Assembly: GCA_944392465.1 (NCBI GenBank) | Contig: CALXWR010000009.1 | Coordinates: forward strand, 1-38,248 | Length of the DNA: 38,248 bases | DNA from: an uncultured Clostridia bacterium | Lineage (GTDB): Bacteria; Bacillota; Clostridia; TANB77; CAG-508 | Direction: 5' to 3' | Shown here: positions 16,220 through 25,568 of the stretch, in pieces | How positions within the stretch are numbered: the first letter of the stretch is position 1 | Layout of the letters: the number at the start of each line of letters is the position of its first letter | Notes under the pieces: model-generated | Databases searched by the model: none | Told to the model about the DNA's origin: nothing | What the model saw: the letters and a program-made list of their open reading frames with translations, nothing else | Translations under genes and position numbers: made by a program

Positions 16220-19033
16220 ATGGAAAGATTAACAAAGAAAAGTATAGCACTAAAGATAGCAATAGTTGTGGTATTTGTTTTATTATTTAACTTTTCAGCT
16301 CCAACTATAAGCCAAGCGGGTGTGGCCGAAGTTATAGGAGGAACATTACTTTCTCCAATTATTGATTTATTACTAGCTATAGGAGATGGAGCAGTAAACT
16401 TAATTCAAAGTATATTGTTTGGAATAGAGAACTCTTTATTAAAAGTCGCAGTACATAATGCAGATCTCTGGGAAATAATTGGCATGGTGGCAGGTGCTGT
16501 GGCTGGAATTGCAGCAGTAATTGCAATAACTGTAGTAACAGGTGGTGCAGCATTATCAGCTATTATACCTGCATTAGTAGCTGCAGGAGCAGGAGCATAT
16601 GCAGGATATAAAATAGTTACAGCAATGTTACCAGATACATTTTATTTACCAGTTTATGCAATAAGCCCAGAAGAGATTTTTTCAAATAAAATTGGTTTAT
16701 TGGACGTTAATTTCTTTAATCCTGACCAGTCTAAATATGAAGACCTGACACTTGAAAGTGGAGAAACAGTATCACAAGAATTAACATCTATTAGATTACA
16801 ACCTACAATATCAAGTTGGTATTTAACACTTAGAAATTTAGCATTAGTTGTACTATTATCTGTACTATTATATATAGGTATTAGAATAGTAACAAGTACT
16901 GCAGCTCAAGATAAAGCAAAATATAAAGAAAAATTATCAAGTTGGATAATAGCAATGTGTATATTATTCTTTATGCACTATATAATGGCATTTGCCACAA
17001 TGGTAGTAGGAGCAATTTCTGAAGGCATAAACACGATAAATAAACCAATAATAGTAACAATGCCTAATTTGGAAGACGAAGATTATGAAGTTGAAGTAGT
17101 TACAACAAATGATGAAGGAAAGGCAGAAACAAAAGGTGTTAAAGCACGTGAATGGTTTGAAACAGCAGGTTTAATTGTGGGAGGAGACGAATATGCATGG
17201 CCAACTAATTTAATGGGCAGATTAAGATTAAGTATGCAAATGGATGCTAACCTAACAGAAGATAACCAAACATTAAGACAATTAGGTTATGTAGTATTAT
17301 TCTTAGTATTAGTATTTTACACAATTGCCTTCTTAGTAGTATACATTAAAAGGTTAATAATGTTAGCATTCTTAACAATGATTGCACCATTAGTTGCGAT
17401 GACATATCCACTAGACAAAATGAATGACGGCAATGCACAGGCATTTAATATGTGGTTAAAAGAGTATGTATTTAACTTATTAATACAGCCACTACATTTA
17501 ATTTTATATACAATGTTAGTTGGATCAGCAATTGAATTTGCTAGTGAAAACATGATATATGCAATTGTTGCTATAGGATTTATATTTGAAGCAGAAAAAA
17601 TTCTAAGGAGATTCTTTGGATTTGATAAAGCTTCAACAGTAGATGCAAATGGTTCAGCTGTTGGTGGAGCATTAGCTATGGCAGGAGTAAATCAGTTACG
17701 TAGATTAGCAGGAGCAGGAAAACGAGGAAGATCTGGAAATGGATCTGGAGGCGGATCTGGATCTGGAGATGGAGCTACAGCTGCATCAAATAGAAAAATC
17801 AAGACAAGAGAAATGTTAAATCAATTAACCGGAAGAGGTGCACAATCAGGAACTGGCACTCAGAATCCAAGACTTTCAACTAGAGATACAGGTAAAACTC
17901 AACCTCAATTAACTGCTTCAGAAAACTCTAATGGTAAATCAGATGAATGGAACAGACTACAAAGTGAAAGACAAGCATTAGATGATATGAAACTTGAATA
18001 CGGAGATGGATCTGCAGATGCAGAAACATATGCTCAACTTGAAAGAGACATAAACGAAAGCGATACAAGAGGAATTAGAACCTGGGCTAGTGATTTATAT
18101 CAAGGAAGTAGATTACAATCAGGAGTTAATGGAGTTACAAATGCAGTTGGAACAGGATTGCATAATGCGGCTAATTATGTTTCTAGATCAGCACCAGTAA
18201 GAATGGCTAGACAATTAGGGGCAAATGCAAAATCTGTTAAAGATATGGCTGTAGGAAAAGCTATAGCAGGAGCCAATACAATTAGAACAGCTATACCAAA
18301 ACCTATTAGAAACTCTGCAAGAACATTAGGTGGACATATGGTAGAAGGTGCTAAAGCAGCTGGAAATGTAGCAAAAGGTGTTGGAGCAGTTGGAATGGAA
18401 GGATTAAAATATGCAGCACCAAGAGTTGGAAAAGGTCTAGCAAAAGGTGGCCTAGCCGTAGCTGCTGGAACTATGGGTGTGGCTGCAGGATTGGCTACAG
18501 GAGATGATAAAAATGTTCTACAATATGGTGCAGCAGGCGCTGCAGCAGGATGGGCAGCTGGTTCAGGAGCAGTTGGAACAGCTAAAAGTGCAGATGATAT
18601 GGTTAAACAAATTGGTAAAACTGCAGCATCTACATATACTGTAGCAGCACATGGAGTCGATGCAGAAAAAGAAAGACAAAGAGCAGCTGAAGATAGAGCA
18701 GCAATGAAAGATAAAGATAGACAAAAACTATATCAAGAAGAATTACAACTTTCATCAAAGAAAGAAGTAAAACAAGCAATGGAAGATGCTCAACAATATA
18801 GAGAACAAGGTATTACAGATGACGATATGATTATAAAGGCTATGAAGGCCAAAGGATTTGGAAACGAAAGAGCAAGTCAAGAAAGAATATTACTTGCAGG
18901 ACTTGCAAGTGAAACAGGAAATGACAACAAAAAGATTAAAGATTTAGAGTCTAGATTAACAGACAGAGGATTAGATGCAAGAGATGTTAAAAAATATGTT
19001 GATGGTGTAAGAGAGATTACAGGAGCAATATAG
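16220..19033 (+). CDS. VirB6/TrbL-like polytopic channel protein with long Ala/Gly-rich tail
   Basis: A 937-residue membrane protein. Residues 10-34 form a signal-like helix; further hydrophobic segments lie at about 45-75, 85-110, 112-140, 205-232, 240-270, 370-395, 397-418 and 435-490, the polytopic pattern of VirB6/TrbL. From about residue 510 the protein is hydrophilic: a Gly/Ser linker (GNGSGGGSGSGDG), then some 400 residues rich in Ala, Gly, Lys and Gln with amphipathic helices (NVAKGVGAVGMEGLKYAAP; AAGAAAGWAAGSGAVGTAKS) and a charged helical end. Such tails occur in mobile-element VirB6 proteins. It should form the membrane channel with VirB3, VirB4 and VirB8. A GGGGGGAG ribosome site precedes it. 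Confidence 0.82.
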   Translation: MERLTKKSIALKIAIVVVFVLLFNFSAPTISQAGVAEVIGGTLLSPIIDLLLAIGDGAVNLIQSILFGIENSLLKVAVHNADLWEIIGMVAGAVAGIAAVIAITVVTGGAALSAIIPALVAAGAGAYAGYKIVTAMLPDTFYLPVYAISPEEIFSNKIGLLDVNFFNPDQSKYEDLTLESGETVSQELTSIRLQPTISSWYLTLRNLALVVLLSVLLYIGIRIVTSTAAQDKAKYKEKLSSWIIAMCILFFMHYIMAFATMVVGAISEGINTINKPIIVTMPNLEDEDYEVEVVTTNDEGKAETKGVKAREWFETAGLIVGGDEYAWPTNLMGRLRLSMQMDANLTEDNQTLRQLGYVVLFLVLVFYTIAFLVVYIKRLIMLAFLTMIAPLVAMTYPLDKMNDGNAQAFNMWLKEYVFNLLIQPLHLILYTMLVGSAIEFASENMIYAIVAIGFIFEAEKILRRFFGFDKASTVDANGSAVGGALAMAGVNQLRRLAGAGKRGRSGNGSGGGSGSGDGATAASNRKIKTREMLNQLTGRGAQSGTGTQNPRLSTRDTGKTQPQLTASENSNGKSDEWNRLQSERQALDDMKLEYGDGSADAETYAQLERDINESDTRGIRTWASDLYQGSRLQSGVNGVTNAVGTGLHNAANYVSRSAPVRMARQLGANAKSVKDMAVGKAIAGANTIRTAIPKPIRNSARTLGGHMVEGAKAAGNVAKGVGAVGMEGLKYAAPRVGKGLAKGGLAVAAGTMGVAAGLATGDDKNVLQYGAAGAAAGWAAGSGAVGTAKSADDMVKQIGKTAASTYTVAAHGVDAEKERQRAAEDRAAMKDKDRQKLYQEELQLSSKKEVKQAMEDAQQYREQGITDDDMIIKAMKAKGFGNERASQERILLAGLASETGNDNKKIKDLESRLTDRGLDARDVKKYVDGVREITGAI

Positions 19034-19070
19034 CTATGGTGGCTTTAATTATCTAAATAATACATCAAAG

Positions 19071-19100
19071 TAGAGCAGAAAGTAATTTCTGCTCTATTTT
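19071..19100 (+). terminator. Hairpin terminator after the VirB6-like gene
   Basis: The 11-bp arms TAGAGCAGAAA and TTTCTGCTCTA enclose the loop GTAA and are followed by TTTT. The T-run is short, so partial read-through into the VirB8-like gene is plausible. Confidence 0.75.
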
Positions 19101-19124
19101 AAAAAATAGGAAAAGGAGAAAAAA

Positions 19125-20096
19125 ATGGGAAAAAAGATTGCAGAATGGTACATAAGAAACAAATCAAAAATATTGCTTATTGCATTTATAGCACTTGTAA
19201 TTATTGTAATAAATATTATTTTACAATTGGTTATTAAATTTGGAAAGGACGAAGAACCTGTACAAGAGGAGAGTTATGGGCTAGAAGATATAATTAATAA
19301 CAATTTTAATACAATCACAATGGAATCAGCAGATTCAGTCCTTTCTGGAGAGGAATTAAGTTCTTATCAAATAACTATGGCGGGAACAATAGAACAATTT
19401 GTTGATTATTGTAATACTAAAAAAGTAAACGAAGCATATAACATGTTAACAGAAGAATGTAAGCAAGAATTATATTCAACTGTAGAAAGCTTTACGAACT
19501 TATACTATAACAAAGTGTTTAATGGAAACATAAAAAAGGTAAATGTAGAAAACTGGATGGGAAATATATACAAAGTAGAATATACTCCAGATTTTTTGGC
19601 AACGGGAGTATATTCAGAAGATAATACTATTCAGGATTATATACATGTAATTCAAGGTGATGATGGACAATACAAATTAGATATAAATAGTTATTTAGGA
19701 AGAAAAGAAATAAACAAAACAGGTGAAAATGATTATGTAAGTATTACAGTTTTAAGAAGTGATACATATATGGATTATCAAACATACACATTTAGTATTA
19801 CTAACAAAACTTCAGATGAAATAATAATAGATGATAGAGTGTATACAGATTCTATGTATATTGAAGATGAAAATGGAATTCAATATGGATCTTATTCTCA
19901 AGAAATAAGTGCTCCAGAATTAACATTTAGTCAAAATGAAACAAAACAAGTAACAATAAAATATTATAACAAATATAGTTCAGAGAAAAACATAAAGAAA
20001 ATAGCATTTTTAAGAATTGCACCTAACTGGACTCAAACTAACACAAACAATTATGAAAACCAAAACAGATATAAAAAATTAGAAATAGAATTATAA
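19125..20096 (+). CDS. Membrane-anchored VirB8-like (NTF2-fold) T4SS component
   Basis: A 323-residue protein with a basic N-terminus, one membrane helix (about 13-38, LLIAFIALVIIVINIILQLVI) and a large extracytoplasmic part. Residues about 85-190 have the look of an NTF2-like/VirB8-TcpC domain (GTIEQFVDYCNTKKVNEAYNMLTEECKQEL, then VEYTPDF and a closing strand). Residues 200-323 are beta-rich (YTFSITNKTSDEIIIDD, NETKQVTIKYYNKYSS) and resemble an immunoglobulin-like add-on. VirB8-type proteins bridge the channel and the pilus or wall side. AAAGGAG precedes the ATG. The name rests on topology and neighbours, not on clear invariant residues. Confidence 0.6.
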   Translation: MGKKIAEWYIRNKSKILLIAFIALVIIVINIILQLVIKFGKDEEPVQEESYGLEDIINNNFNTITMESADSVLSGEELSSYQITMAGTIEQFVDYCNTKKVNEAYNMLTEECKQELYSTVESFTNLYYNKVFNGNIKKVNVENWMGNIYKVEYTPDFLATGVYSEDNTIQDYIHVIQGDDGQYKLDINSYLGRKEINKTGENDYVSITVLRSDTYMDYQTYTFSITNKTSDEIIIDDRVYTDSMYIEDENGIQYGSYSQEISAPELTFSQNETKQVTIKYYNKYSSEKNIKKIAFLRIAPNWTQTNTNNYENQNRYKKLEIEL

Positions 20097-20170
20097 CAAA
20101 TAAAATAAAGTACTGAAATATTCTAGCATCTAAAAATATAGGGAAATAGCACTTATAGAGAATTTAACAA

Positions 20171-20199
20171 TTGAAAAAAGTTGAAAAAAGTGGTATAAT
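20171..20199 (+). promoter_or_regulatory. Promoter of the large wall-hydrolase gene
   Basis: TTGAAA at 20171-20176, a 17-bp spacer, TATAAT at 20194-20199. A second TTGAAA at 20181 belongs to the 18-mer shared with the promoter at 11193. This could raise hydrolase output independently of the channel genes. Confidence 0.65.
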
Positions 20200-20250
20200 A
20201 AATAAAATATGCTTTAGTCAAAATATATGTATTAATAAAAGGAGAAAGAG

Positions 20251-23200
20251 ATGGGTGACGGTTTTGAACAAATAAAAATCCAAATGAAAAAGATTTTGAA
20301 AAAAGCGGGTAAGACTATAAGGAGATTGGGCTTACCCATAATAGCATTGGTGTTAATTACCATCATTGTAGTAGGTGGATTAGGTTATGAGATGACAAGA
20401 CAAGATGGTTCATTTGTAGAGGGAGATAATAGCAATATGCTATATGCAATGTCACAATTCACACGCGATGTAATAATAAATTATGATGGTACAATAACAA
20501 CAAAAATGTCAGCACAAGAATTGTGGGATGAAATGCTAAAAAATAACACAAGAATAGATGAATATTTAGATAATCCACAACAATTGTTAAAATTGCTGAA
20601 TGCAGAGATAGTAACAAATTATCCAGATACAAGACCAGAAGGAGAAATAGAAGAGCCACTAGATGAAGATTTCTGGGATAATCTAAACAAGAATGTTGAT
20701 GGAACAGAAACACAAGGAATAATAAAATTTAAGAGAGCCAAAGATGATGGTACTAATATTACTATGACATATGTTAACCCTCAGGAATTCCAGGATTATA
20801 TAGAAGCATATAATAAATCTGGTTCAGAAGCAGATAAACAGAAAGCATTAAAGCATTTTACTATAGAAAAACAATATGCGGTATCAAGTTTAACAGCAGG
20901 TACAATTACAGCAGGTACAACAATTGAAGTACCTGAAGGATTTGGAACTTGTTATTCATATATGGCATGGCAAATGGTAACAGACCCAACTTCAATGCAA
21001 TATAAATTAAAAGAACAAGCAGGAATGAACTTTGATGAAGAAGGGTTTGGTATTATTAATGGTCGTTATGTTATAGCTTGTACAACAACTTTTGGACAAG
21101 CTGGAGATTATATAGATTTTTATATTAACACGGCTTCAGGACAGATAGTTCTTCCTTGTATAATAGGTGATATAAAAAATCAAGGTGATGAAGGTTGTAA
21201 TCAATGGGGACATATAAATGGACAATGTGTTATCGAGTTTGTTGTAGATCAAGGATCATGGTATGGTAAAAAAGAAAACCCTGGTACAGCAAGTAATCAT
21301 CCAGAATGGGCTGGTAAAGTTGTAAAGGCTGTAAATGGTGGAAGTTATTTTGATAATCCTAATTTTGGAGCAGATTCTGATATAAAACCAAATGATAGTG
21401 ATAAAGATGATAAGAAAGACAAGGATGACAATGAATCAAATTCAGGAACATTAGTATGGCCAACAACGACAACAAATATTAGTTCTTACTTTGGACCTAG
21501 GGCTCAACCTACGGCAGGAGCTTCAACAAACCATAAAGGTATAGATATAGCAGTAGGAAGGGGAAATGATGTTTATGCAGCAGAAGCGGGAATAGTCACT
21601 CACTCTGGAGATTATGGTACAGGTGGTTTGGCAATTATTATAGACCATGAAGGTGGTTTCCAGACAAAATACCTTCATAATGATCAATTACTTGTTAACG
21701 TCGGAGATAAAGTAGAAAGAGGACAGGTTATTGCAAAATCTGGAAATACAGGAAATAGTACTGGACCACATTTACACTTTGAAACTTTACAAAATGGAGT
21801 TAATATAGATCCGTTATCACTTAAATATGATAATGCAATGGGAAGTGGAACAGGAACATATGGAAATGGAGGAAATGCTAAAACAAAATATGTAGTAAAA
21901 GTAGCAACATGGAGTGAAAGATATGAAGAAGTAGTAGCAGGAGGAGACGGAAGTGTAGATCCAGAGCCAGTAATAGCATACAAAGCAGGAGAGACAACAT
22001 ATACAATGACATCACAAACGGTAGATTATCAGAGTATGGTAAGTGGATATCAAATGCCTGTAGACTACTTATGGCAATGGATAGTAACAGGAAGAGATAA
22101 AGACTTTGGATTAGATATAGCAGAATTAATATATGATAGTGAAATAGAAATAACAGTACATGATAATGTAACAAAGGTAACAGATGTAGATACATATGAA
22201 TACACAAGAAAAACAAAATATCATACACATGACATAGTAGTAACAGGTAGTTGGACAGATACAGTAACAAGTACAACTAGTACAGGTACAGGAAGTAGTG
22301 GCACAGGTACAACAGGCACTGCCGGAACAACAACTTCAACAACATCAGGAAGTATACATGAAGAGAACAAAGCAGGAAGTGAAAAAGAAGAAGAAAAGAA
22401 ATACACAATAATACATACAACAATAAATACAACAGACACATTAAATGTAAGTGTAACAAAAGCAGATGTATGGATTGTAGAGTATACACAAGAATTTGAA
22501 TACCAACATCAGAACATGCCAACAGTAACTAATGGACCAACGGAAATGGAACAAAATAGAGATTATCCGGGAAGTCCAGACAAAACAGATAATACAGACC
22601 CAGCAGGAATAGGAGCAGAATTTGAACAGAGTGTAAGATCAAAATATAGTGACAAAGATACTGTAAATACAAGTATGACATGTGTAACAGACTACTATTA
22701 TGGATTTGATGGAACAGTAACAAACGAGAACACGGTAGAAAGCAAAAAATATACAGCATTGCCAAAACAATTAAAACCAAAAGATGATCCACATTCAGAA
22801 GAAGATAATTTTGTTACAATATTAAAAGAAAGAGAACATCATGATACATTAACAAATGTAATGAGTGCACCAGATTGGTTATTTGACTTAATAAAAGAAA
22901 ATGAAAAAACAGTAGATATGTTAGACATAACAAAATATTTATTGTATAAAGCATCAGGCAAAGATTATGGAGTAACAGAATTTGACTTTTCAGTATTTGA
23001 CCCAGCGAACTTTAAGACAGTTAGCGGTATAAATGGAAGATTAAGTGTTACAACAACAAACCTTACAAGAGAAGAGTTTATTGCAGCAGTACAAGGTTAT
23101 TCAGCAGCTATTAGTAAAGGAGCAGGAACGCAAGTATTTAGAGATAATGCAGGTGTTATATATGACGTATGTGTAAAAAATAATATAAACCCTGTACTTT

Positions 23201-24042
23201 GTGCAGCACAAGCATGGAAAGAACAAAACTGGGATGATCCAAGTACATCACCATTTAACTATTGGGGTATCGCTGTATATAATGGACAGAATTATGGTAA
23301 TAGTTATTCAAGTATGGAAGATGCTGTTGAAGGATATTGTAGACAAATTAATAGTCAATTGAATGGAGATCTTAAACCTATTTATCAAGCAAGAGCAGCG
23401 GAGTTCGCAACAGTTAATAACAAATTTAAAGGAGATATGTCTACAATGTATGATATCTTTTCAGCATATGCATATATCGGAGATGGACATACATTACAAG
23501 AAGAAGCAGATTATGCGGCAGCGTATGTTGACAGCTTAATACAGTGTGCAACACAAATCTTTGGAGAAGGAGCATTAGTTGCATCTTCAGGTGGAGCAAG
23601 TGGAATTATAGCAACATGCCAAGAAGTAATGCAAGAATTCTTAAATAGAAATGCAAGATATAGTCTTACTAACTTGATTTGGGGAGATATAGAAAGATGC
23701 TGGACAGATAGTGAATGTATATGTTGTGCATCATATGTGTCATTAGTACTATATAGATCAGGGGCATTAACACCAGAGCAAATCAATGCATATAACTATC
23801 ATTATACCGGTGCCGGCGGATTGCCAAATATGTTACAAGCAGCAGGATGGCAACAAGTTTCACCATCACAAGCACAACCTGGTGATGTAGTAATAGATTA
23901 TTCAGTACATGCAATGATTTATGCAGGAGATGGTCAGGTTTGGGATCAAACATGTTGCGTTATAAGTTCAAGTGGTAATCCTCCTGTAAGAGGGACAAGA
24001 AGTTATAATATTTCAGGATGCCAAATTTGGAGGGCTCCATAA
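20251..24042 (+). CDS. VirB1-like multi-domain peptidoglycan hydrolase (M23 + glucosaminidase-like + CHAP/NlpC-type)
   Basis: A 1263-residue membrane-anchored wall enzyme. One helix at about 27-48 leaves the rest outside. Residues 180-350 carry a Cys-containing beta domain (GRYVIACTTTFG, CIIGD, WGHINGQCVIEFVVD) resembling the 3D/double-psi barrel found in conjugation hydrolases. An M23 domain follows at about 405-515 (NHKGIDIAVGRG, the end motif GPHLHFE). Next come a long beta-rich region, a Thr/Ser/Gly linker, a glucosaminidase-like domain (about 940-1080: CAAQAWKEQNW, NYWGIAVYNG) and a C-terminal CHAP/NlpC-type Cys peptidase (about 1110-1263: Cys in CCASYVSLVLYRSG, His in VHAMIYAGDG). It should open the wall for the secretion apparatus. 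Three catalytic modules in one chain is unusual. Confidence 0.88.
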   Translation: MGDGFEQIKIQMKKILKKAGKTIRRLGLPIIALVLITIIVVGGLGYEMTRQDGSFVEGDNSNMLYAMSQFTRDVIINYDGTITTKMSAQELWDEMLKNNTRIDEYLDNPQQLLKLLNAEIVTNYPDTRPEGEIEEPLDEDFWDNLNKNVDGTETQGIIKFKRAKDDGTNITMTYVNPQEFQDYIEAYNKSGSEADKQKALKHFTIEKQYAVSSLTAGTITAGTTIEVPEGFGTCYSYMAWQMVTDPTSMQYKLKEQAGMNFDEEGFGIINGRYVIACTTTFGQAGDYIDFYINTASGQIVLPCIIGDIKNQGDEGCNQWGHINGQCVIEFVVDQGSWYGKKENPGTASNHPEWAGKVVKAVNGGSYFDNPNFGADSDIKPNDSDKDDKKDKDDNESNSGTLVWPTTTTNISSYFGPRAQPTAGASTNHKGIDIAVGRGNDVYAAEAGIVTHSGDYGTGGLAIIIDHEGGFQTKYLHNDQLLVNVGDKVERGQVIAKSGNTGNSTGPHLHFETLQNGVNIDPLSLKYDNAMGSGTGTYGNGGNAKTKYVVKVATWSERYEEVVAGGDGSVDPEPVIAYKAGETTYTMTSQTVDYQSMVSGYQMPVDYLWQWIVTGRDKDFGLDIAELIYDSEIEITVHDNVTKVTDVDTYEYTRKTKYHTHDIVVTGSWTDTVTSTTSTGTGSSGTGTTGTAGTTTSTTSGSIHEENKAGSEKEEEKKYTIIHTTINTTDTLNVSVTKADVWIVEYTQEFEYQHQNMPTVTNGPTEMEQNRDYPGSPDKTDNTDPAGIGAEFEQSVRSKYSDKDTVNTSMTCVTDYYYGFDGTVTNENTVESKKYTALPKQLKPKDDPHSEEDNFVTILKEREHHDTLTNVMSAPDWLFDLIKENEKTVDMLDITKYLLYKASGKDYGVTEFDFSVFDPANFKTVSGINGRLSVTTTNLTREEFIAAVQGYSAAISKGAGTQVFRDNAGVIYDVCVKNNINPVLCAAQAWKEQNWDDPSTSPFNYWGIAVYNGQNYGNSYSSMEDAVEGYCRQINSQLNGDLKPIYQARAAEFATVNNKFKGDMSTMYDIFSAYAYIGDGHTLQEEADYAAAYVDSLIQCATQIFGEGALVASSGGASGIIATCQEVMQEFLNRNARYSLTNLIWGDIERCWTDSECICCASYVSLVLYRSGALTPEQINAYNYHYTGAGGLPNMLQAAGWQQVSPSQAQPGDVVIDYSVHAMIYAGDGQVWDQTCCVISSSGNPPVRGTRSYNISGCQIWRAP

Positions 24043-24079
24043 AATTAAAATAAAATCTATTTAAAGATAGGAGAAAAAA

Positions 24080-25429
24080 ATGACTAAAATAAAAAAAATT
24101 ATTATACCATTAGGCATTATACTTGTAATTGCAATAATTGCACTAATTATAATATTAAATTTAATAAACAAAAATAATCAGCAAACAGATATTAGTGAAG
24201 ATGAGGGAATAGAGGCTTATCAAAAAGAAACTGATACTATACTAAGTCAGGTAACTAATAGGGTAGATTACTATACAGTAAAGACTTGTATAGGAAAATA
24301 TTATGCAGATTACTCAATTTTATTTAATCCAGAAATTTATTATATAGGTTTTAGCGAAGAAAGAGTAAAACAAGAGCAAGCAGATAACACACAAGCAATA
24401 TATGATATGCTGGATAGCCAATATATTACTGAAAAAGGCATAACAATAGATAATCTAGGAACTAACTTAAAAAAAATTGAAGTAATAACCCCATATATTA
24501 CAAACATGTATGTAAATCATAGAACAAATAACATGGATATTTATGTCATAGATGGAACAATAAAAACAGATATAACAGATGCAGGAGAAAAATTTCAAAT
24601 TATTTTAAAACTAGACATATTAAACAAAACCTTTAGTATAATGCCAAGTGAATATGTAGAAGAAAAATATGGTAATATTTTAGATGGTCAAAATTTGGAT
24701 ATAGAATTAACAGATAGTATTGAGAAAAACAATAACAACCAATTTGTATATAGAACAATTACTGAAGAGGATTATATGAAAGATTTATTTGCTGAATTAA
24801 AAAATGAATTGCTATATGACCACGAGAAAGCATATAACCACTTAAATGAAGAATATAGAAACAAAAAATTTGCTACACTTGAAAAATTTAACAACTGGGC
24901 AACTAGTAAAGAGGAAGAATATAAAAATATGGTATTAGCACAATATCAAACTGTACAAGAAGATGGATATACGCAATATGTACTAGTAGATCAAAACGGA
25001 AAATATTATATTTTTAACGAAACAGGTGTAATGGACTATACTACAATGCTTGACACATATACAGTTGATTTACCAGAATTTATTGAAAAATATAATAAAT
25101 CAAATGAAGCCGATAAAGCAGGTATGAATTTACAAAAAATTGTAGATGCAATAAATGACAGAGACTATACTTATGTATATAATAAACTAGACGAAACATT
25201 TAAACAAAATAATTTTAAAACAGAGAATGACTTTATAGCATATATGCAAAATGCATTTTATGCAAATAACAATGTAGAATTTTCAAACTATAGAGCAAGC
25301 GGAGATCTTCATATATTTGATGCTACATTTACAGATAGAAACAATGCTAACAATCAAGCTAGATCAAAAACTTTTATAATTCAATTAAAGGAAGGAACAG
25401 ATTATAGATTGTCATTTAATGTACAATAA
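24080..25429 (+). CDS. Membrane-anchored NTF2-like protein of the T4SS locus, function unknown
   Basis: A 449-residue protein: basic start, one membrane helix (about 5-30, IIIPLGIILVIAIIALIIIL), then an all-exported remainder. The C-terminal 210 residues hold two NTF2-like blocks in tandem (DHEKAYNHLNEEYRNKKFATLEKFNNWA and DRDYTYVYNKLDETFKQNNFKTENDF), each followed by beta strands. The first 200 residues have a related helix-then-strand pattern. The layout recalls TcpC/VirB8-type proteins, so a second VirB8-like subunit or wall-side scaffold is likely; this is inference from shape and position. A TAGGAG site precedes it and a terminator follows directly, so it closes the locus. Confidence 0.6.
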   Translation: MTKIKKIIIPLGIILVIAIIALIIILNLINKNNQQTDISEDEGIEAYQKETDTILSQVTNRVDYYTVKTCIGKYYADYSILFNPEIYYIGFSEERVKQEQADNTQAIYDMLDSQYITEKGITIDNLGTNLKKIEVITPYITNMYVNHRTNNMDIYVIDGTIKTDITDAGEKFQIILKLDILNKTFSIMPSEYVEEKYGNILDGQNLDIELTDSIEKNNNNQFVYRTITEEDYMKDLFAELKNELLYDHEKAYNHLNEEYRNKKFATLEKFNNWATSKEEEYKNMVLAQYQTVQEDGYTQYVLVDQNGKYYIFNETGVMDYTTMLDTYTVDLPEFIEKYNKSNEADKAGMNLQKIVDAINDRDYTYVYNKLDETFKQNNFKTENDFIAYMQNAFYANNNVEFSNYRASGDLHIFDATFTDRNNANNQARSKTFIIQLKEGTDYRLSFNVQ

Positions 25430-25433
25430 ATAA

Positions 25434-25462
25434 AAAAGGTGGGCTTGATTTTCCCACCTTTT
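25434..25462 (+). terminator. Terminator closing the T4SS-like locus
   Basis: AAAAGGTGGG and CCCACCTTTT, a 10-bp perfect stem with the 9-nt loop CTTGATTTT, directly after the stop at 25429. The weak tail TTTTAATAAT makes it somewhat leaky. Confidence 0.8.
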
Positions 25463-25568
25463 AATAATCTAATAGAAAATTTATATTGAATAAAAGTTAT
25501 AAGAATTTAGACTATATATTTTCTATATCTAAGCAGATTACAACTTAAATAATTTAGGAGATGAGATA

